From the NCBI RefSeq assembly GCF_963583255.1, contig NC_084815.1, positions 11,269,724 through 11,333,723 on the forward strand: a stretch of 64,000 nt of DNA. Reading direction: 5' to 3'. A program made the position numbers and the translations under genes. Source of the stretch: Pyrus communis. Its lineage: Eukaryota > Streptophyta > Magnoliopsida > Rosales > Rosaceae. Shown here one piece after another: positions 45,288 to 58,974 of the stretch (position 1 is its first letter; each line of letters starts with the position of its first letter). The notes beneath the pieces are model-generated. The model made no database searches, had not been told where the DNA came from, and was given only the letters and a program-made list of their open reading frames with translations.

Positions 45288-47277
45288 TGATAGGAGCATT
45301 TTTATGCGACTTAATTGGCTTGTTCTCATGCATTTATGTTGTTTTTCCTTAGTTAGTTTAAGTGTTTAAAGTCATTTTCGTGCAATTTCAGGTTTTAGTG
45401 TCAAAGTATGCAAAAAGAAGCAATTTGGAGCATTCTAGAGCATTTTTGGGCCAAGATTGGATAGTGCAAGCATGGAGGCATGAGGATGGACGAATTTGAA
45501 GGCTTGAATTCAGTTAGGGAGCTGCAAGGGGGCCTAAAAAAACCTTATTTCTAGAAGGCTTTATCTATTCACACATGGTGCCTAATTCCTAGCTTGTCTC
45601 CTAGCCGTCCTAGCTTGTTTACTAGCCGTCCTAGCTTGTCACTAGCCGTCCTTCCTTGTCTCCTAGCCGTCACTAGCCGTCCTACCTTGTCTCCTAGCCG
45701 TCCTAGCTTGTCTCCTAGCCGTCCTAGCTTGTCACTAGCCGTCCTACCTTGTCTCCTAGCCGTCACTAGCCGTCCTACCTTGTCTCCTAGCCGTCCTATC
45801 TTGTCTCCTACCTTGTCCAAGCTACACACATATATCCTTTAAGTGTTTCATGTATAGAATTTCTGGTACAAAAAAAACCTTTTGGTTTCAACTAAGTTCA
45901 AAACCTTTCCTAGCCCTATAAATAAGGCTTTGCAGCAAGGCACTTGGGGAATCACTCATTCACCCAATTTTCGTCCATTCATCTAGCCACACCACTCTAC
46001 ACATCCTAAAATCCTAGAAACACAATTCCAGCCAAACACTACACCTTGCCATGCCTATCCTCCATCCAATTCCATAATCCCTGATCCTAAAACACATCCC
46101 AACCATCTCATCCACCTTTGTGCCGTAGCAAGGAGAAAGAAGGAAGGACTCTTGGATGCTCAAGCTTCGTCGTTGGTGCATTCTAGGTGTAATTCGTTTT
46201 ATGATTTCAATGTTTAATTTATTTTCCTTTCATTTTGCTATGAACATGAGTGGCTAAACCCCTATTGGTTAGGGGTGATTTCGAAGCCATAACTATGTGT
46301 GCAAGTTGATTTGATAAATTCCAGTTATGAGTTCTTGAATCGTGAATGCAATTGGCTTAACTGTGCGAGTAATAACGTATTTGTGTTTGTTAATTAGGGG
46401 TCGACACTTAATTGGCTTGCATGAATATGATGCTAGAATATAAGTTTGTTTCACATAATTGTCACACACTTATATTCACAAGTAGTGAAGATTGCTAGTC
46501 ACAATCGCGTTAAGTTCAATTCCTAGCATAAGTGTCATGATGTCATAGTCACAAGTGCTTTGTTAATGCTTATAGTTTTCATTGAACGTAATGATCTTTG
46601 ATTGTATCTTTATTATGATGTAAGGAACTTTTGAAGAATGCTTTGGGTTGTCGTATGATGTCATCCAATTCAATAACACAAGGGAAACTTGAGAATTAAC
46701 TAGTGATGTCACGGTTAATTTGGGGCATTGTCATTCATAATTCTATGAAGGAATAACTGGAAATCAAGTCATTTGCATACTTGTCATGTGTGGAGAAAGA
46801 ACCCCTAACTAGTCCATCATCCATTAAAAACCCCAAAAACGTTTCAAGATCAGTTTTACTTTGCAATCTGTTTTCTCAACTTTAATTTCGTCCAAATCAA
46901 ATTCCCCCTTTACTTTGAAGTCTCAATTTAGTTAGAAATTGTTTTGGTTCATGTTTTTAAGTGTTTTGAGTCAAGTTTTCAACCAATTTCGTCCAAATTA
47001 GTGTAGGTGCTCAAAACTGCCCAGAAAGTGGTTTTTAGGCAGTTTTGAGTCTTCTAGTTGCTGTTTTGAGTTTTTGTTTTGTTTTAGTGTTTTAACTTTG
47101 GTTTTTCATTCTTTGAGTCCAAATTAGTGTTTTTAACTTTGTTTTGGAGTTCTTAGGTCAGTTTTCAAGAGTTTAGCAATCCCTCCTAATCCCCGGTTTT
47201 GAACGATCCCTACTTATATACTTTGCTACAATTGTCAGAAGAGGGTTTAAATTGTGTGCTTAATATATTTCGCATCA
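45288..47277 (+). repeat. 5' LTR of autonomous element (1990 bp)
   Basis: TGATAGGAGCATTTTT to TTTCGCATCA. Shares its first 100 or so and last 100 or so bases with the non-autonomous LTRs. The U3 differs, with a TAGCCGTCC minisatellite instead of an RY cluster. TATAAATA at 45917-45924. No CCTAAAC stem-loop. One U5 hairpin (47010-47049). Confidence 0.93.
45588..45818. repeat. 21-bp minisatellite (TAGCCGTCCTAGCTTGTCTCC)
   Basis: About eleven units of period near 21, with shorter variants (TAGCCGTCAC), in the U3 upstream of the TATA box. Repeated in the 3' LTR at 63377-63607 with one base change. Confidence 0.9.
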
Positions 47278-47283
47278 AATTTT

Positions 47284-47301
47284 TGGCGCCGTTGCCGGGG
47301 A
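47284..47301 (+). other. tRNA-Asp primer-binding site
   Basis: TGGCGCCGTTGCCGGGGA, complementary to the 3' end of plant tRNA-Asp, 6 bp after the 5' LTR. Confidence 0.93.
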
Positions 47302-47416
47302 TTAGCAACTTTGCTAAATCCCTTGGATTGTTTTTGTTTCATTTATTTCACTTTGTTTCTGATTTTGTTGTAGTTTCTGACCTATTTTTGTTTCTTGTTT
47401 TTTTAGGTACTAGTGC

Positions 47417-50400
47417 ATGACGCGGAGTTCTCAAACTGTGCAAGCACATATCTTAGACTTTAACGACGATTTTGAACGTGATTTGAGAAGAAAGAGGAGG
47501 CATCCCGAACGTAGTGAACCTAGTTCAAGTTCAGAGGCCGAATCTGAGTTTGAAGAAGTGGAAGAAGAAGTTATGGCAGCGGACAATCGGACCATTAAAG
47601 AACTTTCGGCCTCAGGGTTGGCCAATGCCGCACCATTATGCATTCAATACCCCGCGGCTGCCCAAGGCAAGACCGATGAATTCGAGTTGAAGTCAAGCTT
47701 GTTGCACCACATTCCTAAATACCATGGGCTTTCCATGGAAGATCCAAACAAGCATCTTAAAGAGTTTGAAGTAGTTTGTTCAAGCATGACTCCCGTCAAT
47801 GTTGACGGAAGTATTTTGAAGATGAAAGCTTTTCCGTTCTCTTTAATGGATAAAGCTAAGGATTGGTTATACGAGTTGGCTCCTGGCACTGTCACTTCAT
47901 GGGAGAGTATGAAAAGAGCGTTTTTGGAGAAGTTTTTCCCAACTTCTCGCATCATTCTTCTTCGTAAAAAAATAAGTGGAATTCAACAAGATGAAGGTGA
48001 GTCTTTTCCTGCATACTATGAACGTTTTAAATCACTTGTTGCTTCTTGTCCACAGCATCAGATGAAGGAGGAGCTACTTTTGCAATACTTCTACGAGGGC
48101 CTCCTACCATTAGAACGTCAAATGCTCGATGCCTCGGCAGGTGGAGCATTAGTGGACAAAACACCTATGGCTGCCAAGACCTTGATTTCTAATCGAGCGT
48201 TGAACGATCAACAATACGAAGGAGTAGGCCAAAGAGGACCCCCACGGCAACATGTTCATGAGGTAAGTTCTACTTCCGACATTAATTCACAAGTGGCTAA
48301 TCTTACTTCTATTGTGTCTCAGTTGGCCGAGGGCATGAAGATGCAAGGACCAATTGTATGTGGCGTATGTTCTATGCATGGACATGCCTCTGAAAAATGT
48401 CCACAGTTGATTGAAAATGGTGGATGGGAAAGCGCCAATGCAATTGGGTTTCAAGGCCAAAACCAACCAAGGAACGATCCTTATTCCAACACATATAATC
48501 CCGGTTGGAGAGACCACCCAAATTTCAAATGGAGGGAGCCCCAACAATCTCAAAACCAAGGAGGCTTTAGGCAACAACCCCCTGGGTTCTTTCCCAAAAC
48601 CTACGGCCCACCCCAAAATCAAGCCCAATCCGGCCCAAGTGCCTCAGGTACGTCTCTTGACAATGATGCACTTCTTAAGATACTAACTAAGTTGTCTAAT
48701 GGGCAGGACGATCAAGCTAAGGCTATGCAAAACCAAGACAAAAGGGTGGATCAATTGGAGAAACAAATGGGGCAAATTGCCGAGTTTATGGGGCAGTTTC
48801 GTGAACAAGGAAAGCTCCCTAGTTCCACCGTTCCAAATCCAAAGGGAAGCTTCGAAAGTGCAAAGGCCATAACCTTGAGAAGTGGAAAAGAGATTGGGGC
48901 AGATCCTACACCATCACAATTAGGTCCCAAAGGTGATGAAAACTTGCAAATTGAAGAGGAAGAATCAAGCAAACCCACGGCAAAGGTGGGAGAGTCTTTG
49001 CCGCAAGTTCCTAGTGCCCCAAAACTGTCTAATTCGGCCAAAAAGGGTAAGAATGTGTCAAATTCGGTTTCTACTAATGCTTTTCCTTCGAATGCTCCTT
49101 TTCCTAGTAGGTTTATGCAAACAAGGAAGGAAGAAGCTGAAAAGGACATCCTTGAGACATTTAGGAAAGTTCAAGTGAACATACCCTTGTTGGATGCAAT
49201 CAAGCAAGTCCCTAGATACGCCAAGTTTTTGAAGAAGTTGTGCACCACTAGGAAGAGGATGTCGACCAAGGAAGTGGTAAAAGTAGGTGAGAATGTGTCC
49301 GCCATCTTGCAACGCAAACTACCTCCCAAATGCAAAGATCCGGGTAGTTTCACCATTCCTTGTGTTATAGGTAACACTAGATTTGAATCTGCCATGCTTG
49401 ACTTAGGTGCTTCTATAAATGTTATGCCATATTCCATATATGCATCTATGAACCTAGGAGCATTGAAAAAGGATGGTGTTATCATACAATTGGCCGATAG
49501 ATCTAATGCCTATCCAAAGGGAGTTTTGGAAGATGTTTTGGTGCAGGTTAATCATTTGATCTTTCCGGCGGATTTCTATATCCTTGAGATGGATGAATCG
49601 GATCATGCACCCTCGCTGCCCATTCTACTTGGAAGGCCATTCATGAAAACGGCCCGGACTAAGATTGACGTGTTTAATGGAACTTTGTCCATGGAATTTG
49701 ATGGGGAAGTTGTTAATTTCAATCTTTCCGATTCTATTAAGTATCCTAGTGAAGATCATTCATGTTTCTCTATTGATATTGTTGACTCTTTGGCGCAGGG
49801 ATACCTTGAAGATTTGAATGATGATATGCTTGAAAAAGTCATTACAAGTGGTGTAGAAGTCAAAACCAAGGGAGCAACATCCGTGCAACCCCACGGCACA
49901 AATACACTATCCTATGCCGTGCCTCCTAGTGAGGATTTTCTTGAAGTAGTTGCTGCCCTTGAGTCATCACCAATACATGATGGTAAGTTTCCTAACAAAG
50001 AGTCCATTCCCATTTCGACTAACAAGTTGCTTCCATCCATAATTCAGGCACCTATCCTTGAACTCAAACCTTTGCCAAGCCATTTGAAGTACATTTTCTT
50101 GGGAAAAAATGAGACACTGCCTGCCATCATATCATCATCCCTCACGGCACAAGAGGAGGAAAAACTCATGCATGTGTTGAAGGAGTACAAATCTGCCCTA
50201 GGATGGACATTGGCCGATATCAAAGGTATAAGCCCCACAACTTGTATGCATCACATATTTCTTGAGGAGGGGACCAAACCAACTAGAGAGGCTCAACGCC
50301 GTCTTAACCCTCCAATGATGGAAGTTGTGAAAAAGGAGATAATCAAACTTCTTGATTGTGGAGTCATTTATCCTATCTCCGATAGTCGTTGGGTTTCACC

Positions 50401-52960
50401 TATCCAATGTGTGCCTAAGAAATCCGGAGTGACGGTTGTGGAGAATGCCGAGAATGAGCTTGTACCCATGAGAATCCAAACCGGTTGGCATGTATGCATC
50501 GATTATAGGAAGATAAATGCCACCACAAGGAAGGACCACTTCCCATTGCCGTTCCTAGATCAAATGTTGGAAAGGTTAGCGGGTCATTCTTTTTATTGCT
50601 TTCTTGATGGATATTCAGGTTATAATCAAATTGTCATTGCCCCGGATGATCAAGAAAAGACCACTTTTACTTGTCCCTTTGGAACATTTGCATATCGACG
50701 CATGCCATTTGGTTTGTGCAATGCCCCTGCCACGTTTCAAAGGTGTATGGTAAGCATATTTTCTGATTATGTTGAAAGGATTATTGAGATATTCATGGAT
50801 GACTTTAGTGTTTTTGGTGATTCTTTTGATAAATGCTTGGATAATCTCACTTTAATCTTGAAACGTTGTGTTGAAACAAACCTTGTTTTAAATTGGGAAA
50901 AATGCCATTTTATGGTTAAACAAGGTATTGTTTTGGGTCATATAATCTCTAAAAAAGGAATTGAAGTTGATAAGTCTAAAGTAGATCTTGTACGCTACTT
51001 ACCCTCTCCTACTTCGGTTAGAGAGGTTCGTTCTTTTCTTGGTCATGCAGGATTCTATAGACGATTTATCAAGGACTTTTCCAAGATTGCACAACCCCTA
51101 TGCCGCCTCCTCCAAAAAGATGTGTCTTTTGAGTTCAACGAGGCATGCGAGAAGTCATTCAAGCATCTCAAAGAGCTCCTAACCACGGCACCCATCATAA
51201 CTCCCCCGGATTGGTCCATTCCATTTGAATTGATGTGTGATGCCTCGGATTATGCACTTGGGGCTGTTTTGGGTCAAAGGAAAAATAAACAGTCACATGT
51301 TATTTATTATGCTTCCCGCACTTTAAATGATGCTCAATTGAATTATTCTACAACCGAAAAAGAACTCTTGGCGGTTGTATTTGCTTTAGATAAGTTTAGA
51401 TCATATCTTATTGGCACTAAAGTAATTGTTTTCACTGACCATGCAGCCTTGAAGTATCTTTTCACCAAAAAGGAGGCCAAACCAAGGCTCATTCGTTGGA
51501 TGCTCCTACTTCAAGAGTTCGATATTGAAATTAGGGACAAGAAAGGTTGTGAAAACGTGGTGGCTGACCACTTGAGTAGATTGGTGCGTGAAGAAGAATC
51601 CCTCCCCATTTCTGAGACGTTTCCGGATGAACAACTTCTGTCCATTGAGGTAAGTACCCCTTGGTATGCCGATTTGGTCAATTTCTTGGTGACTAAGCAA
51701 GTTCCTAACACCCTAAGCAAGGTCCAACGTGATAAATTGATACATGATGCAAGATTTTATGTGTGGGATGATCCATATCTATGGAAATATTGCCCAGATC
51801 AGATTATTAGAAGATGTGTGCCAACTTCTGATTTTAACTCAATTCTAGCATTTTGTCATTCTTATGCGTGTGGAGGCCATTTTGGTACCCAAAGGACAGC
51901 TCGTAAAGTGTTAGAATCTGGTTTTTATTGGCCTACATTGTTCAAAGATGCTAGAATGTTTTGCTTAACATGTGATAGATGTCAAAGAACAGGTTCTATT
52001 GGTGCAAAAGACCAAATGCCGCAAACACCCATCTTCAATGTTGAAATCTTTGATGTTTGGGGTATTGATTTCATGGGTCCTTTTCCTTCTTCATTTGGTT
52101 TCACTTATATTTTGCTTGCGGTTGATTATGTTTCTAAATGGGTAGAAGCAAAAGCTACCCGTACTAACGATTCTAGAGTGGTTTCAGATTTCATCAAGAC
52201 TAACATTTTCTCTAGATTTGGGATGCCGCGGGTATTTATAAGTGATGGAGGTTCACATTTCTGCAATAGGACCATTGAGGCACTCTTCAAGAAGTACAAT
52301 GTCAAGCATAAGGTTTCAACACCTTATCACCCACAAACAAGTGGCCAAGCTGAAGTATCAAATAGAGAGGTCAAGCAAATCTTGGAGAAGACCGTGGGGC
52401 CTAACCGGAAGGATTGGAGCATGCGTTTAGACGATGCACTATGGGCATATCGCACTGCCTACAAAACACCCCTAGGGATGTCTCCATTTCGGCTAGTTTA
52501 TGGAAAACCTTGTCACTTACCCGTGGAGCTAGAGCATAAGGCACATTGGGCCATCAAAACGTTCAATTTGGACTTAGATGATGCTGGAATACATCGGAAG
52601 CTCCAATTGAATGAGCTTGAGGAACTAAGGAATGAAGCCTACGAGAATGCCCGCATTTACAAGAAAAAGACGAAGGCGTTTCATGACAAGATGATTAGGG
52701 GCAAAACCTTCACAATTGGGCAGAAAGTTTTACTTTTTAATTCTCGTCTACGTTTATTTCCCGGAAAGTTACGTTCTAAATGGATTGGACCTTTTGTTGT
52801 TACTAATGTTTTTCCACATGGTGCAGTTCAAGTCCAAAGCTTAAGGAATGGGGTGGAATTCAAGGTCAACGGACATAGATTGAAGCCATATTATGAGAAT
52901 GCCGTGGGGCAGGTTGTGGAGGAGATCTCACTCCATGCCGTGGGCACCAATGATGCCTGA
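47417..52960 (+). CDS. gag-pol: Athila-type Gag-Pol polyprotein
   Basis: Uninterrupted 1847-codon ORF. Gag fold at about residues 105-235 ([17 protein letters not shown]), then zinc knuckle C315-X2-C-X4-H-X4-C328. Protease active site D662 (DLGA). Reverse transcriptase with D1064 (FLDGYSG) and FMDDF, D1128/D1129. RNase H with D1275, E1316, D1341. Integrase zinc finger H1481/H1488/C1519/C1522 and core D1551, D1610, E1646, spacing DX58DX35E. A WIGPF motif near the C-terminus matches the GPY/F module. No stop or frameshift, so it appears functional. Gag and Pol share one frame. The ATG at 47417 is the first in frame after the leader and follows a T-rich TTTTTTAG. The lineage is known for tRNA-Asp priming, which agrees with the PBS. 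Confidence 0.95.
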   Translation: MTRSSQTVQAHILDFNDDFERDLRRKRRHPERSEPSSSSEAESEFEEVEEEVMAADNRTIKELSASGLANAAPLCIQYPAAAQGKTDEFELKSSLLHHIPKYHGLSMEDPNKHLKEFEVVCSSMTPVNVDGSILKMKAFPFSLMDKAKDWLYELAPGTVTSWESMKRAFLEKFFPTSRIILLRKKISGIQQDEGESFPAYYERFKSLVASCPQHQMKEELLLQYFYEGLLPLERQMLDASAGGALVDKTPMAAKTLISNRALNDQQYEGVGQRGPPRQHVHEVSSTSDINSQVANLTSIVSQLAEGMKMQGPIVCGVCSMHGHASEKCPQLIENGGWESANAIGFQGQNQPRNDPYSNTYNPGWRDHPNFKWREPQQSQNQGGFRQQPPGFFPKTYGPPQNQAQSGPSASGTSLDNDALLKILTKLSNGQDDQAKAMQNQDKRVDQLEKQMGQIAEFMGQFREQGKLPSSTVPNPKGSFESAKAITLRSGKEIGADPTPSQLGPKGDENLQIEEEESSKPTAKVGESLPQVPSAPKLSNSAKKGKNVSNSVSTNAFPSNAPFPSRFMQTRKEEAEKDILETFRKVQVNIPLLDAIKQVPRYAKFLKKLCTTRKRMSTKEVVKVGENVSAILQRKLPPKCKDPGSFTIPCVIGNTRFESAMLDLGASINVMPYSIYASMNLGALKKDGVIIQLADRSNAYPKGVLEDVLVQVNHLIFPADFYILEMDESDHAPSLPILLGRPFMKTARTKIDVFNGTLSMEFDGEVVNFNLSDSIKYPSEDHSCFSIDIVDSLAQGYLEDLNDDMLEKVITSGVEVKTKGATSVQPHGTNTLSYAVPPSEDFLEVVAALESSPIHDGKFPNKESIPISTNKLLPSIIQAPILELKPLPSHLKYIFLGKNETLPAIISSSLTAQEEEKLMHVLKEYKSALGWTLADIKGISPTTCMHHIFLEEGTKPTREAQRRLNPPMMEVVKKEIIKLLDCGVIYPISDSRWVSPIQCVPKKSGVTVVENAENELVPMRIQTGWHVCIDYRKINATTRKDHFPLPFLDQMLERLAGHSFYCFLDGYSGYNQIVIAPDDQEKTTFTCPFGTFAYRRMPFGLCNAPATFQRCMVSIFSDYVERIIEIFMDDFSVFGDSFDKCLDNLTLILKRCVETNLVLNWEKCHFMVKQGIVLGHIISKKGIEVDKSKVDLVRYLPSPTSVREVRSFLGHAGFYRRFIKDFSKIAQPLCRLLQKDVSFEFNEACEKSFKHLKELLTTAPIITPPDWSIPFELMCDASDYALGAVLGQRKNKQSHVIYYASRTLNDAQLNYSTTEKELLAVVFALDKFRSYLIGTKVIVFTDHAALKYLFTKKEAKPRLIRWMLLLQEFDIEIRDKKGCENVVADHLSRLVREEESLPISETFPDEQLLSIEVSTPWYADLVNFLVTKQVPNTLSKVQRDKLIHDARFYVWDDPYLWKYCPDQIIRRCVPTSDFNSILAFCHSYACGGHFGTQRTARKVLESGFYWPTLFKDARMFCLTCDRCQRTGSIGAKDQMPQTPIFNVEIFDVWGIDFMGPFPSSFGFTYILLAVDYVSKWVEAKATRTNDSRVVSDFIKTNIFSRFGMPRVFISDGGSHFCNRTIEALFKKYNVKHKVSTPYHPQTSGQAEVSNREVKQILEKTVGPNRKDWSMRLDDALWAYRTAYKTPLGMSPFRLVYGKPCHLPVELEHKAHWAIKTFNLDLDDAGIHRKLQLNELEELRNEAYENARIYKKKTKAFHDKMIRGKTFTIGQKVLLFNSRLRLFPGKLRSKWIGPFVVTNVFPHGAVQVQSLRNGVEFKVNGHRLKPYYENAVGQVVEEISLHAVGTNDA

Positions 52961-54372
52961 ACGTGTTCTTCGTCCGGCTGCAAGACGTTAAAGAAAGCGC
53001 TACTTGGGAGGCAACCCATGCCATTCAACAAAGGAAGACCTAGAAAGCACTCCAATTCCAAATTTGCGTTCCTAAACCCTTCTCTTTGTTGATTCTTTCT
53101 AATCTGCCTATTTAGTTGTTTTACTTGCTGTTTGTGTGTTTCTTTGTGTGATTCTATGCTTAAAACATTGAGGACAATGTTTGATTTAAGTGTGGGGGGG
53201 TAACTAAGTGTTTTTCATGCAAATTCGTGGGATTTTATCACCCATTATTTCAAAACTTGTTCCTTGCTGTTTTTAAGTGTTTTTAAGCAGTTTTGGTGTG
53301 TTTTAGTATGTTTTGAAGTAAAAATCCGAAAATCAAAGAAAAATTTGAAAAATTTGTTTTAAAAAACCCAAAAAAGAGTTGTTTTTGTGTGTTTGTTTGT
53401 GTCTTAGGGTACCTTCCAACACAATGATGAGGATTTGGTTTTTAAATACATGGCTGTTAAAGAGAGTGATTAACATGGATGAAAGTTTGATTTACTCTAT
53501 GTTTATGCTTGGTTGTGGTTATAACTTATGAATTCACATGCAATCATAAAAGAAAAAAATCAGTTTTTGTAACATGCTTGAAGGAAGGAACTCAAATTAA
53601 CGCTACAACCTTGTGAGACTTGAACCTAAACGTTTATTTGGAGAGTTAAAATCTGTGCATTCTTTGTTTTCTAAAATCGTTGCATGATCTCATTATTCTT
53701 TGCTTGGTTGCTACTTAGAAGGCGTTTCATCATTTAGTTCCAAACACTAGAAGTCATGCCCATTTCATTCAAGCATGGTATTGATTAGCATAACACATTT
53801 TCAAGATGAAGTTGTGTAGTGACCACCACTTTAGCCAAAAAGCCGTGTGCCCTACTCCATTATATGTTTAGGTGTTAACCCCATTGAGCCTTGTTTAGCC
53901 TTTTCTTTGTTAACCCACATTACCCTCACCTAGCCTAGATTAGGACTATCCATACCCTCGTTCTTAAAGTATAGTAAGCATGATTCAAATGGAATTCCTT
54001 TATGGCAGAAACCAAGTGTGGGGGAAGTAGAAAGAAAAGAAAAGAAAAATTCGTAAAAAAAAAAAAAAAGTATGAAAAGAGTTGAACAACATGAGAAAAA
54101 GAGTTCCAAGGTGTTGTTTGTTGAAGAAAGGGTCCAAAAAGTTGAATTCGGCCCCAAGAAGTTGTTTAAAGTCTTCCCCTTGTGTTTTTAAGTTAATTTC
54201 TGCAAACTAAGTGAATTCTAAGTCTTAATTTCATTACTTTGCTTACTAATGCTTGAAGTAACGTTTGTTTTCCCTATCCTTTCTTTGTTAACCAATACCC
54301 CAAGCCCCGTTGCAACCCTTAAACTTCTATCTTGAGTGTTATGTGTTTCAATTTGTTGAGTTTGAATTTGGT
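52961..54372 (+). other. Autonomous element 3' UTR, first part
   Basis: Post-pol motif at 52963-53025, then CAAATTTGCGTTCCTAAAC at 53058, the site where the non-autonomous elements carry their cargo. Internal PPT-like tracts TAAGTGTGGGGGGG (53187-53200) and CAAGTGTGGGGGAAG (54013-54027). A-rich run near 54055-54069. No ORF with recognisable content and no env-like gene. Confidence 0.85.
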
Positions 54373-54377
54373 ATGAG

Positions 54378-56466
54378 TGATGCGAGATTTATACGCACAC
54401 AAATTAACCCTCTTTTCGTCAAATTGTAGTATATGTATAAGTAGGGATCGTTCTAGACCGGGGATTAGGAGGGATTGTTAATCACTTGGATTTGACTCAA
54501 AAACATAAAAACACAATATAAAACACTAAACTAGACTCAAAGAATGTAAAACTAAAGTTTAAAACACTAAAACAAACCAAAAGACTCAAAACAACACAAA
54601 CACACTCAAATCTGCCTAAAAACCACTTTCTGGGCAGATTTGAGCACAAACACAAATTTGGACGAATTTGTTTAACAAATTGAATCAAAACACTTATAAA
54701 CACAAACTAAAAGTATTTCTAACTAATCTAACACTTTAAAATAGATGGGGATTGAGGTTTGGACGAAAATAAACTAAATGGACAGATTCTAATTAAAACA
54801 GATTATAAAAACGAAATTGACGAAATGGAATGAATGGATGATAGAATAGCTAAGGGGTTCATCTCCATACATGTTACACTTGCATAATAAAAAGATTTCC
54901 AATTGCATTTTAATAAATTATGAAACTCATCACCCCGGGTCAATTAGGTCCGCTTAAATTAACCGTCAAGTTTTCCTTAAGTTAATGAATTGGATGGGTT
55001 AGCGCAACGCAATTCACTACATTCTCCAAAAGTCCTTTACGTGAACAGCACAATAAAGATACAATCAAAGATCATTAAGTATTATGAAAACTATAAGTGT
55101 TGACGAGGCATTCGTTACTATGATGAGCATGAAACTCGTGCCAAGAATTCTTTTAACGCGATTGTTTATAAGCAGCCTCCACTACTTGTGAATATAAGTT
55201 CATAACGATTAGGTGAAACTCACTTATATTCTAGCGTCATATTCATGCATGAAAATTAAGCGCGCATTCTCAATAACATACATAAATAAGTTATCAATCA
55301 AACGGTTAAACAAATTGAATTCACAACTTATGAAACGCAATTAGAAGTAATCAAATCAAAATGCAAGCATAAACATTTATTTCGAATCACCCCCTAGCTA
55401 AAGGGGGTTTTAGTTCCTCATTACGTTGAAATCAAAGAAACACCTAAACATTCCAACAACTCAAACTTGAATTGTATGAACGTTTAGGCACTCTTCTCTT
55501 CCATTCCTCATACGTACAAAACAAAGAGAATTGAATTTAAACTTTGAAATCAAAGAAACACCTAAACATTCCAACAACTCAAACTTGAATTGTATGAACG
55601 TTTAGGCCCTCTTATCTTCCTCGTTGTTGTAGCACAAGGTCTAAGGTGAGGTTTGGGGGATTATGGAAATGGTAGAGGAGTGGTGTTTGGATTATAAGGG
55701 AAGGGGGACTCACGGCTAAAGAAGGTGGAGAGTGAATGTGGTGTGTTGTGTATGAAAATGAGATGTTTTTGAATGAATGAATGCAAGGGTATTTATAGGA
55801 GTAGTGGAGGGAACATATGGCTATGTCATTTGTAGGTGAAGTAGGTGGATGTTGTAGGTGAAGTAGGTGGATGTTGTAGGTGAAGTGGATGTTGTAGGTG
55901 AAGTAGGTGGATGTTGTAGGTGAAGTAGGTGGATGTTGTAGGTGAAGTGGGTGGATGTTGTAGGTGAAGTAGGTGGATGTTATGTTAAGTGATAAGTGAT
56001 AAGTGATATGATATGTGGTTATGATATGATAAGTGGTTAAGTGGTGATGATAAGTGATAAGTGATTAAGTGATATGATATGTGGTGATGATAAGTGATAA
56101 GTGCATGTGGGTTAACTAATGAAGGAAATGCATGTGCAATGACAATGTGTTAGAATGGATGTGTGTTATGCATGGCATGATTGGGATTAGGAAAGGTTTA
56201 AATGTCCTAAAACTAAAGAGAACAAGGTTCCAACACTTTGGCTCCAATTAGGTCTTCAATTTCGTCCAACACTTTGGCTTCAAGCATAAGCTATCCGTCC
56301 TTAGCCCAAAAGTGCTCCAAAAGTCTCCAAAATGCATCTTTTTGCTCCTTTAGCCCTTTGGACCTACAAACACACGAAAATAGCTTAAAGTACTAAAATA
56401 ACTAAAGAAACATAACGTAAATGTACGAGAACAAGCCATTTAAGTCGCATAAATATGCTCCTATCA
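54378..56466 (-). repeat. 3' LTR of nested element (2089 bp)
   Basis: TGATGCGAGA to GCTCCTATCA, followed by the reverse polypurine tract. U5 hairpin 54605-54644. Reverse TATAAATA at 55790-55797. Minisatellite 55834-55980 and GATAAGTG repeats 55985-56102. Confidence 0.95.
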
Positions 56467-58320
56467 AATACCCCCACACTTAGCTTTTGCTAGTCCTCGA
56501 GCAAAACAGAAAAACAAAACAAAAAGAACAAAACACAACCTACACCTTCCAACAATCGTATCAGGGACTTCCAATGCACATGACAAGTTAAAAATCATTA
56601 TTCTCACAGATTTGAGCCATCTTTACACTTAAGTACATTCTTAATCATAGTCACCACATACTAGTTCACAATTAAGCATTTAAAACCATGTTTTGAATGT
56701 AGTAACATGCCTTAGAGAATTCCCTCAATTTCTTACTAGATGTACTCTCGTTTTTCACACAGATTTTCTGACTACACACCCTACACTAGGTATATGTGAG
56801 AAGATTGATGTAAACATGTAGACGAACACTCACATATGTTATAATAAGGAAAGCATTTTCTGGAGTTAATAAGCATGTTTAGATATGATCTCATGAATGG
56901 AATGCTACTACTTAGACGCGAGAACCAGTGACACCATAAGCTCATACCAAGTTCAAACTCCACAATTGAAATACATAACACTCAATATAGAAGTCAAGGG
57001 TTGTAACGGGGCTTGGGGTAATTGGCTAAAAATGAAAGGTAAGGATAACAAACGTTCTTCAAGCAATAGTGAGCAAAGTATTGAATTAGGCACTTAGAAT
57101 TTCCTTTAGAATGCAGAAGTCAACTTTGATCACCCAAGGGGGAATTACACAGAACTTAGGGCCATATTCAATTTTTTTTTTTTGGACCCTTTCTTCAACC
57201 ATCAACGCTCGTGAGTTCATTTTCACTTATTTTCATTTTTTTTTTAAGCTCTTTTTTCTTTTTTTTTTCTTTTTTTTTTTTTTTTCTTGTCTTTTTCTTT
57301 TCTTTTGAATCTCAAAACATAAACACTTAAACATTCTCTCCCCCACACTTATTTTCTTTCATAATGTAACTCAAAAGGAATTCAATTAAGTCATGCTCAC
57401 TATCTTTTAAGAACAAGGGTGGGGATTGTCCTAAACTAGGCTAGGTGAGGAAAATGTGGGTAAACAAAGAATAAAGGCTAAACAAGGCTCAACGGGGTTA
57501 AAACTTACAACATATACGAAGTATGGGAAGTAAGGCTATTTGGCTATGGTGGTGGTCACTACACAACTTCTTCTTGAATATGTGTTATGCAAATCAATAA
57601 CATGCTTTGAATGAAATGGGCATGAGTTCTAGCATTTAGTTCTATCATGATACAATTGCATTCTAAGTAGCAACCAAGCAAGGAATAATGAGATCATGCA
57701 ACAACTTTAGAAAATAAAGAATCACAGAAAATAACTCTCCAAAGAAAGTAATGGCTCGAGTCTCACAGGGATGTAGCGTTTGTTTGAGTTTCTTCCTTCA
57801 AGCATGTTACAAAAACGAATTTTTCTTTTATGATTGCATGTGAAGTCATACATTATAACCATAACCAAGCATATACCAAGAGTAAATCAAACTTTTCTCT
57901 ATGTTTATAACTCTTTCTAACCGTCATGCAATTATAAACCAAATCCTTATCATTGTGTTGGAAGGTACCCTAAGACACAAACACACAAAAACGACTTTTA
58001 AAACAACTCTTTTTGGGTTTTTCAAAACAATTTTTCAAATTTTTATGGGATTTTCGAATTATAAAACAAAACACACTAAAACACTCTAAAACAACTTAAA
58101 AACACCTTAAAACAGCAAGGAACAACATTAGAAGTTATGGTGGATAAAACCCTACGAATTTGCATCAAAACACTTTAGTTACCCCCCCACACTTAAATCA
58201 AACATTGTCCTCAATGTTTTAAGCATAGATTCACACAAAACTTAAGTAAACACACAAAAAGCAACTAAACATTTTAAACATGGCATAATGTAATTAACAA
58301 AGAGAAGAGTTTAGGGACGC
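56467..58320 (-). other. Polypurine tract and 3' UTR of nested element
   Basis: Reverse polypurine tract AATACCCCCACACTTAG at 56467, with two further tracts near 57340-57352 (CTCCCCCACACTT) and 58181-58193 (CCCCCCCACACTT). T-rich region 57168-57305. No gene supported. Confidence 0.85.
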
Positions 58321-58606
58321 AAATCTGGTTATGGAGTGTAAATTCCCTCTTCTCCTTGGTGATTGCATTGAGGCTTTGATCTTTGTGATTCCACAGGCTT
58401 ACTCTTGAACTGGTTTCCGCCCATCGTTGATTTTCCTTTGTGCTACTCTTGAACTGGGCAGCAGGATTCCCTTTAGTGTCTCCCCCGAAGGTCTGAGCTT
58501 ACCCCTTTTATCTGTTTCTTTGTTCAATCTTTGTAGGAGTGGTCCCTTCTCTGGAAGTGTATCAACCGTTGAAGATGACTACTCGAGAGCAACGCTAGGT
58601 AAGCAA

Positions 58607-58945
58607 TCAGGAATAGATTCCAGGCAGTCGGCTCCAGATCGGAAGACTGGCTCCAAGTGCCGGCTGATTGCTTCTTTTACTTTGCCATGCAAGTAAGAAC
58701 AAGGACAAAGAAAAAGACAGGGAAAGAGCATGATATGAGATACTTTTGCTTTTGACCTTGATGATATGAGATACCTTTGCTTTTGAAGAAGCGGTGAATG
58801 AATCAGCACATGTATTTGTTGTGCTGTTTCCTCCTGGGTCATCTGTACTCCAGGCATCTGGTATCATCTTTGGGGAAGAAAAAATTGAGTATTTCGAAAG
58901 GCTTTGCTGGGAGTGCGCCCTCAGAGGTGAGGGAGAGTTGGGCAT
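58607..58945 (-). CDS. Mini-ORF of cargo module (sense strand), copy D
   Basis: 112 codons from MPNSPSPLRAHSQQSLSK. The frame stays open upstream as far as 59326 but without a conserved start there. It closely matches the copy at 23601-23942 over its whole length, including the Ser/Leu hydrophobic run, while copies B and C shift frame. A TATATA box on the minus strand lies near 58985-58992. Function unknown and translation unproven. Confidence 0.33.
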   Translation of the reverse strand: MPNSPSPLRAHSQQSLSKYSIFSSPKMIPDAWSTDDPGGNSTTNTCADSFTASSKAKVSHIIKVKSKSISYHALSLSFSLSLFLLAWQSKRSNQPALGASLPIWSRLPGIYS

Positions 58946-58974
58946 TTTCTTCAGGTTTGCCCTGCCATAAAAGA

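Noticed and set aside
45569..45842. Open frames on both strands over the TAGCCGTCC minisatellite (also 63358-63631)
   Set aside because: The unit is 21 bp, so any frame without a stop stays open through the array. The predicted proteins are pure repeats and lie in the LTR U3.
47284..47301. tRNA-Asp gene
   Set aside because: Only the 18-nt complement of the tRNA 3' end is present, next to an LTR end. There is no cloverleaf around it; it is a primer-binding site.
47431..49485. Antisense frames of 60-130 codons within gag-pol
   Set aside because: Shadows of a strongly coding sense frame, with no homology and no conservation of their own.
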